From positions 11,994 through 21,730 of the forward strand of contig DDOT01000178.1 of assembly GCA_002341815.1 (NCBI GenBank): a stretch of 9,737 nt of DNA, read 5' to 3'. Source of the DNA: Thiobacillus sp. UBA2487. GTDB lineage: Bacteria > Pseudomonadota > Gammaproteobacteria > Burkholderiales > Sulfuriferulaceae. Positions 7,729 to 9,737 of this stretch are shown in pieces. Position 1 is the stretch's first letter; each line of letters starts with the position of its first letter. The translations under genes were made by a program, and so were the position numbers. Below the pieces are notes generated by a model. It was not told where the DNA came from, searched no databases, and saw only the letters and a list, made by a program, of their open reading frames with translations.

Positions 7729-8865
7729 TTATTTGTCGCCCAACGCGAAGGCATTGCTCAGAAACAGAGCCCCATCGGTGGCAACCAACTCTCCCGGTTG
7801 CAATCCTGACAGCACCTGATGCAAGCCGTTCTGATCCATACCGAGTGTGACGTTGCGGCGATAAAAATGTCGCCGGTCAGGAGTAACCCAAGCGGTCATG
7901 GTGCCATTGCCTTCGCGCACCACCCCATCAAACGGAATGCCGATCGATCGCATTACCTTGCCGGTGTGCAGCACAAAGGTCGCCAGCATCTGCGGAGCAA
8001 TCCGGTTGCCCGGATCCTTAATCTCTGCACGCAAGGTTACGCGATGGGTATTGGGATCGACAGCAGGTGAAATAAAATTGATCTTGCCGTGAAACACCTC
8101 GCCCGGATATGCCATCAAACGCACATCGACGGTTTGCCCAAGGTGCGCCAACGGCATTTCTGATTCCGGCAGCATGGCCACCAACCACTTGGTGCGCAAA
8201 TCGGCCACCACCAACGGTGCAGGGGTTGCCCCCGGTTGCACCAGCATGCCGGGTGCCGCATTACGACTGACCACCCGTCCATCCACCGGACTACGCACCG
8301 GCATGGCTGAATCAATGCGCCGGTTTTTTACCACCTCGGCCATCTGTGCATCGGTCTTGCCAAAAATCCGCACCGCATCAACCGCCGCTTTATAAGCCGC
8401 CTCCGCGGTTTGCTGATCGGCCACGGCCTGTTGATAATCTTTTTGCGCCATGCCCTGCGCGGCATACAGCAGCTTGGCGCGTTTCAATGCGGCATTGGTG
8501 ACTTCCAGCGTCGCGGCACTCGACAGCAGGGTCGATTCGGCTTGCACCAAATCCGGGCTGTCTATACTAAACAGCACCTGCCCCTTGTGCACATCTTGCC
8601 CTGCACTGACCAACACCTGCAAAATGCGTCCCTGATACGGTGGAGAAACCGGCACGGTTTGGTCCTGATTGAAATCCGTATTGCCAACCGCCTGCTGGTC
8701 TACCGAGAATGTCGTCAATTGGGCCGGCACAACCGTGACAAACCGCAATTGACTTGGCGTTACATCCACTTCACCAGCCGTATCGCCAGCCGCCATCGCT
8801 GGTTGTACCGCCAAGCACCCCAGCATGGCAGCCACAGCTACCCAATTACGCTGAACACACGTCAT
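7729..8865 (-). CDS. RND efflux periplasmic adaptor subunit (membrane fusion protein, CzcB/HlyD type)
   Basis: The adaptor bridges the inner-membrane pump and the outer-membrane channel. From ATG 8865 it has 378 residues. A cleavable signal peptide ends in PAMA, with cut after Ala25. The two lipoyl half-motifs are PPYQGRILQVLVSAGQDVHKGQ (about 74-96) and VRSPVDGRVVSRNAAPGMLV (about 190-209), and between them lies an Ala/Gln-rich helical hairpin (about 105-165) that would contact the channel. A beta-barrel (about 222-300) and a membrane-proximal domain complete the fold. The frame stays open to a TTG at 8943, but that start would put 26 extra residues before the signal peptide, so 8865 is preferred. 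There is no His-rich metal-binding N-terminus like that of CzcB. It is the first gene of the operon, 32 bases ahead of the pump. Confidence 0.92.
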   Translation of the reverse strand: MTCVQRNWVAVAAMLGCLAVQPAMAAGDTAGEVDVTPSQLRFVTVVPAQLTTFSVDQQAVGNTDFNQDQTVPVSPPYQGRILQVLVSAGQDVHKGQVLFSIDSPDLVQAESTLLSSAATLEVTNAALKRAKLLYAAQGMAQKDYQQAVADQQTAEAAYKAAVDAVRIFGKTDAQMAEVVKNRRIDSAMPVRSPVDGRVVSRNAAPGMLVQPGATPAPLVVADLRTKWLVAMLPESEMPLAHLGQTVDVRLMAYPGEVFHGKINFISPAVDPNTHRVTLRAEIKDPGNRIAPQMLATFVLHTGKVMRSIGIPFDGVVREGNGTMTAWVTPDRRHFYRRNVTLGMDQNGLHQVLSGLQPGELVATDGALFLSNAFALGDK

Positions 8866-8895
8866 GAACCCGCACCCCGCTTCAATTAATACTAA

Positions 8896-8912
8896 CTGGC
8901 ATGTTTTGCCAG
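8896..8912. promoter_or_regulatory. Inverted repeat in the efflux operon leader, candidate operator
   Basis: CTGGCA (8896-8901) and TGCCAG (8907-8912) form a perfect six-base dyad around TGTTT, about 30 bases upstream of the adaptor ATG. If the tentative promoter at 8925-8953 is real, the dyad starts just after the transcription start, a usual place for a repressor site. It could also act as a small RNA hairpin. No regulator is encoded nearby to pair it with. Confidence 0.35.
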
Positions 8913-8924
8913 CCTGAGACGCGC

Positions 8925-8953
8925 ATTGTACTGAAAAATTCAAACCGACATAA
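8925..8953 (-). promoter_or_regulatory. Tentative sigma-70 promoter of the efflux operon
   Basis: On the minus strand TACAAT (8930-8925) is a good -10 element. Seventeen bases upstream lies TTATGT (8953-8948), a poor -35 match. Transcription would begin near 8918 and leave a leader of about 50 bases. The surroundings are A+T-rich compared with the coding sequence. The weak -35 makes this uncertain; an activator-dependent promoter is possible. Confidence 0.3.
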
Positions 8954-8974
8954 TTAACATTAGATTACAAGCCC

Positions 8975-9000
8975 GGTCCATCCTTAAAAATTCATGGACC
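8975..9000. promoter_or_regulatory. Seven-base inverted repeat upstream of the efflux promoter
   Basis: GGTCCAT (8975-8981) and ATGGACC (8994-9000) are perfect inverted arms around an A+T-rich 12-base centre. The arms are spaced about 19 bases, or two helical turns, which suits a dimeric regulator, and the site lies just upstream of the tentative -35. It could instead be a hairpin at the end of the amtB read-through region, though no T-run directly follows it on either strand. Confidence 0.35.
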
Positions 9001-9063
9001 ACAGCGACCTTGCAGGCTGAACGCCTTCGCACCGATTTAGCCACATTCCGCAACACCAAAGCC

Positions 9064-9092
9064 AAACGGGCACCCCGCAGGGTGCCCGTTTT
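9064..9092 (-). terminator. Intrinsic terminator of amtB, probably active in both directions
   Basis: CGGGCACCC (9067-9075) pairs perfectly with GGGTGCCCG (9080-9088) around a CGCA loop. AAA and TTTT flank the stem, so it ends in TTT on the minus strand and TTTT on the plus strand. It lies 28 bases after the amtB stop. The T-run is short on the minus strand but the nine-base G+C-rich stem is strong. It separates amtB from the efflux operon. Confidence 0.8.
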
Positions 9093-9119
9093 ACCTGATA
9101 AACAGAAGATTACAACAGA

Positions 9120-9737
9120 TTACATATTGTAAGCCCGTTCGCCATGGCTGGTGGTATCCAGACCTTCGCGTTCGTCTTCTTCGCTGACGCGCAGGCCCAT
9201 GACCATGTCGATCACCTTGAAGAGCACGAAGCTCACCAAACCAGACCACACGATCACCACACCGGAGTCCCACAACTGGCTGATAATCTGCGCGCTGAGG
9301 TCGAATGCTGCCACCTTGTTGGCACCGTAGTCAAACACACCGGAACCGCCCAGCGCAGGGTTTACCAGTATGCCGGTACCGATCGAGCCGACGAATCCGC
9401 CCACGGCATGCACACCGAACGCATCCAGCGAGTCATCATAGCCCAGCAGTTTCTTCAGGCTGTTGACACTCCAGAAGCACACGATGGCCACAACGGCACC
9501 CAGTACCAACGAACCCATGATGCCGGCGTAACCCGCAGCCGGGGTAACCGCCACCAAGCCGGCGACAGCACCGGATATTGCACCCAGCAAACTAGGTTTG
9601 CCATGCAGCACCCATTCGATAAACATCCAGGTCAAGGCTGCCGTGGCAGGCGCCACAATGGTGTTGGCCATGGCCAGTACGGCGGTTGGTGCTGCTTCCA
9701 GATTGGAACCGGCATTGAAACCAAACCAACCCACCCA
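9120..9737 (-). CDS. amtB: Ammonium transporter AmtB (C-terminal part; 5' end beyond the window)
   Basis: AmtB is a trimeric inner-membrane ammonium channel, normally gated by a PII protein (GlnK). The last 205 residues are visible, about half the protein. The right edge cuts just before the family signature VGWFGFNAGS. DAFGVHAVGG carries the second of the two conserved pore histidines (visible residue 110); the first His would lie outside the window. At least five hydrophobic helices follow one another. The cytoplasmic tail EEDEREGLDTTSHGERAY is the conserved segment through which PII proteins act on the channel, and it ends naturally at TAA. A hairpin terminator follows 28 bases downstream. 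A glnK gene is often just upstream of amtB, but that region is not in the window. Confidence 0.95.
   Translation of the reverse strand, partial: WVGWFGFNAGSNLEAAPTAVLAMANTIVAPATAALTWMFIEWVLHGKPSLLGAISGAVAGLVAVTPAAGYAGIMGSLVLGAVVAIVCFWSVNSLKKLLGYDDSLDAFGVHAVGGFVGSIGTGILVNPALGGSGVFDYGANKVAAFDLSAQIISQLWDSGVVIVWSGLVSFVLFKVIDMVMGLRVSEEDEREGLDTTSHGERAYNM

Noticed and set aside
8410..8889. Plus-strand open frame (159 codons) opposite the adaptor gene.
   Set aside because: It is antisense to the adaptor, has no ribosome site or recognisable motif, and its composition is that of a shadow frame.
8866..8943. N-terminal extension of the adaptor to a TTG at 8943.
   Set aside because: It would put 26 residues before a clean signal peptide that begins at ATG 8865, and the region overlaps the leader palindrome and likely promoter.

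Overview
The window looks like ordinary chromosomal DNA of a Gram-negative proteobacterium, most likely a betaproteobacterium or a close relative. The reasons are moderately high G+C, an hda-type DnaA regulator with an N-terminal QLLLD-like clamp motif, a DUF971 protein with the proteobacterial core (LPYEFLRVYSPSAEVRGHGPG and DGHDSGIYSWDYL), a complete RND efflux tripartite set, and an AmtB with the proteobacterial GLD...HGERAY tail. The genus cannot be fixed from sequence reading alone. I see no tRNA, rRNA, CRISPR array, insertion sequence or phage gene.

Left part, plus strand (1-2963). A membrane-anchored nucleotide-sugar dehydratase/epimerase of the WbpM/CapD/PglF type is cut by the left edge. 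After a 73-base gap with a small hairpin comes a 124-residue DUF971 protein with a strong Shine-Dalgarno, and then hda, whose start overlaps the DUF971 stop (TGATG). DUF971 and hda are therefore probably translated together.

Middle part, minus strand (2985-8865). Three genes form one operon, transcribed right to left: periplasmic adaptor, CzcA-like inner-membrane RND pump, and NodT-family outer-membrane lipoprotein channel. The adaptor-pump gap is 32 bases, and pump and channel overlap by ATGA. Together they would build an envelope-spanning, proton-driven exporter. The pump keeps the D-D-E motif of divalent-cation (CzcA-type) pumps and lacks the three methionines used by CusA for Cu(I)/Ag(I), so a divalent metal or an unknown substrate is more likely than copper or silver. 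No regulator gene accompanies the operon. Its 5' leader carries two inverted repeats that are candidate operators.

Right part, minus strand (9064-9737). The C-terminal part of an ammonium transporter (amtB) enters from the right edge and is followed by a clear hairpin terminator that separates it from the efflux operon.

The operons converge at 2963/2985 with only 21 bases between stop codons. The longest stretch without a gene is 8866-9119 (254 bases), which holds the amtB terminator and the efflux leader. I found no convincing undescribed system. The points most worth checking are the DUF971-hda coupling, the unresolved pump substrate and the two leader palindromes.
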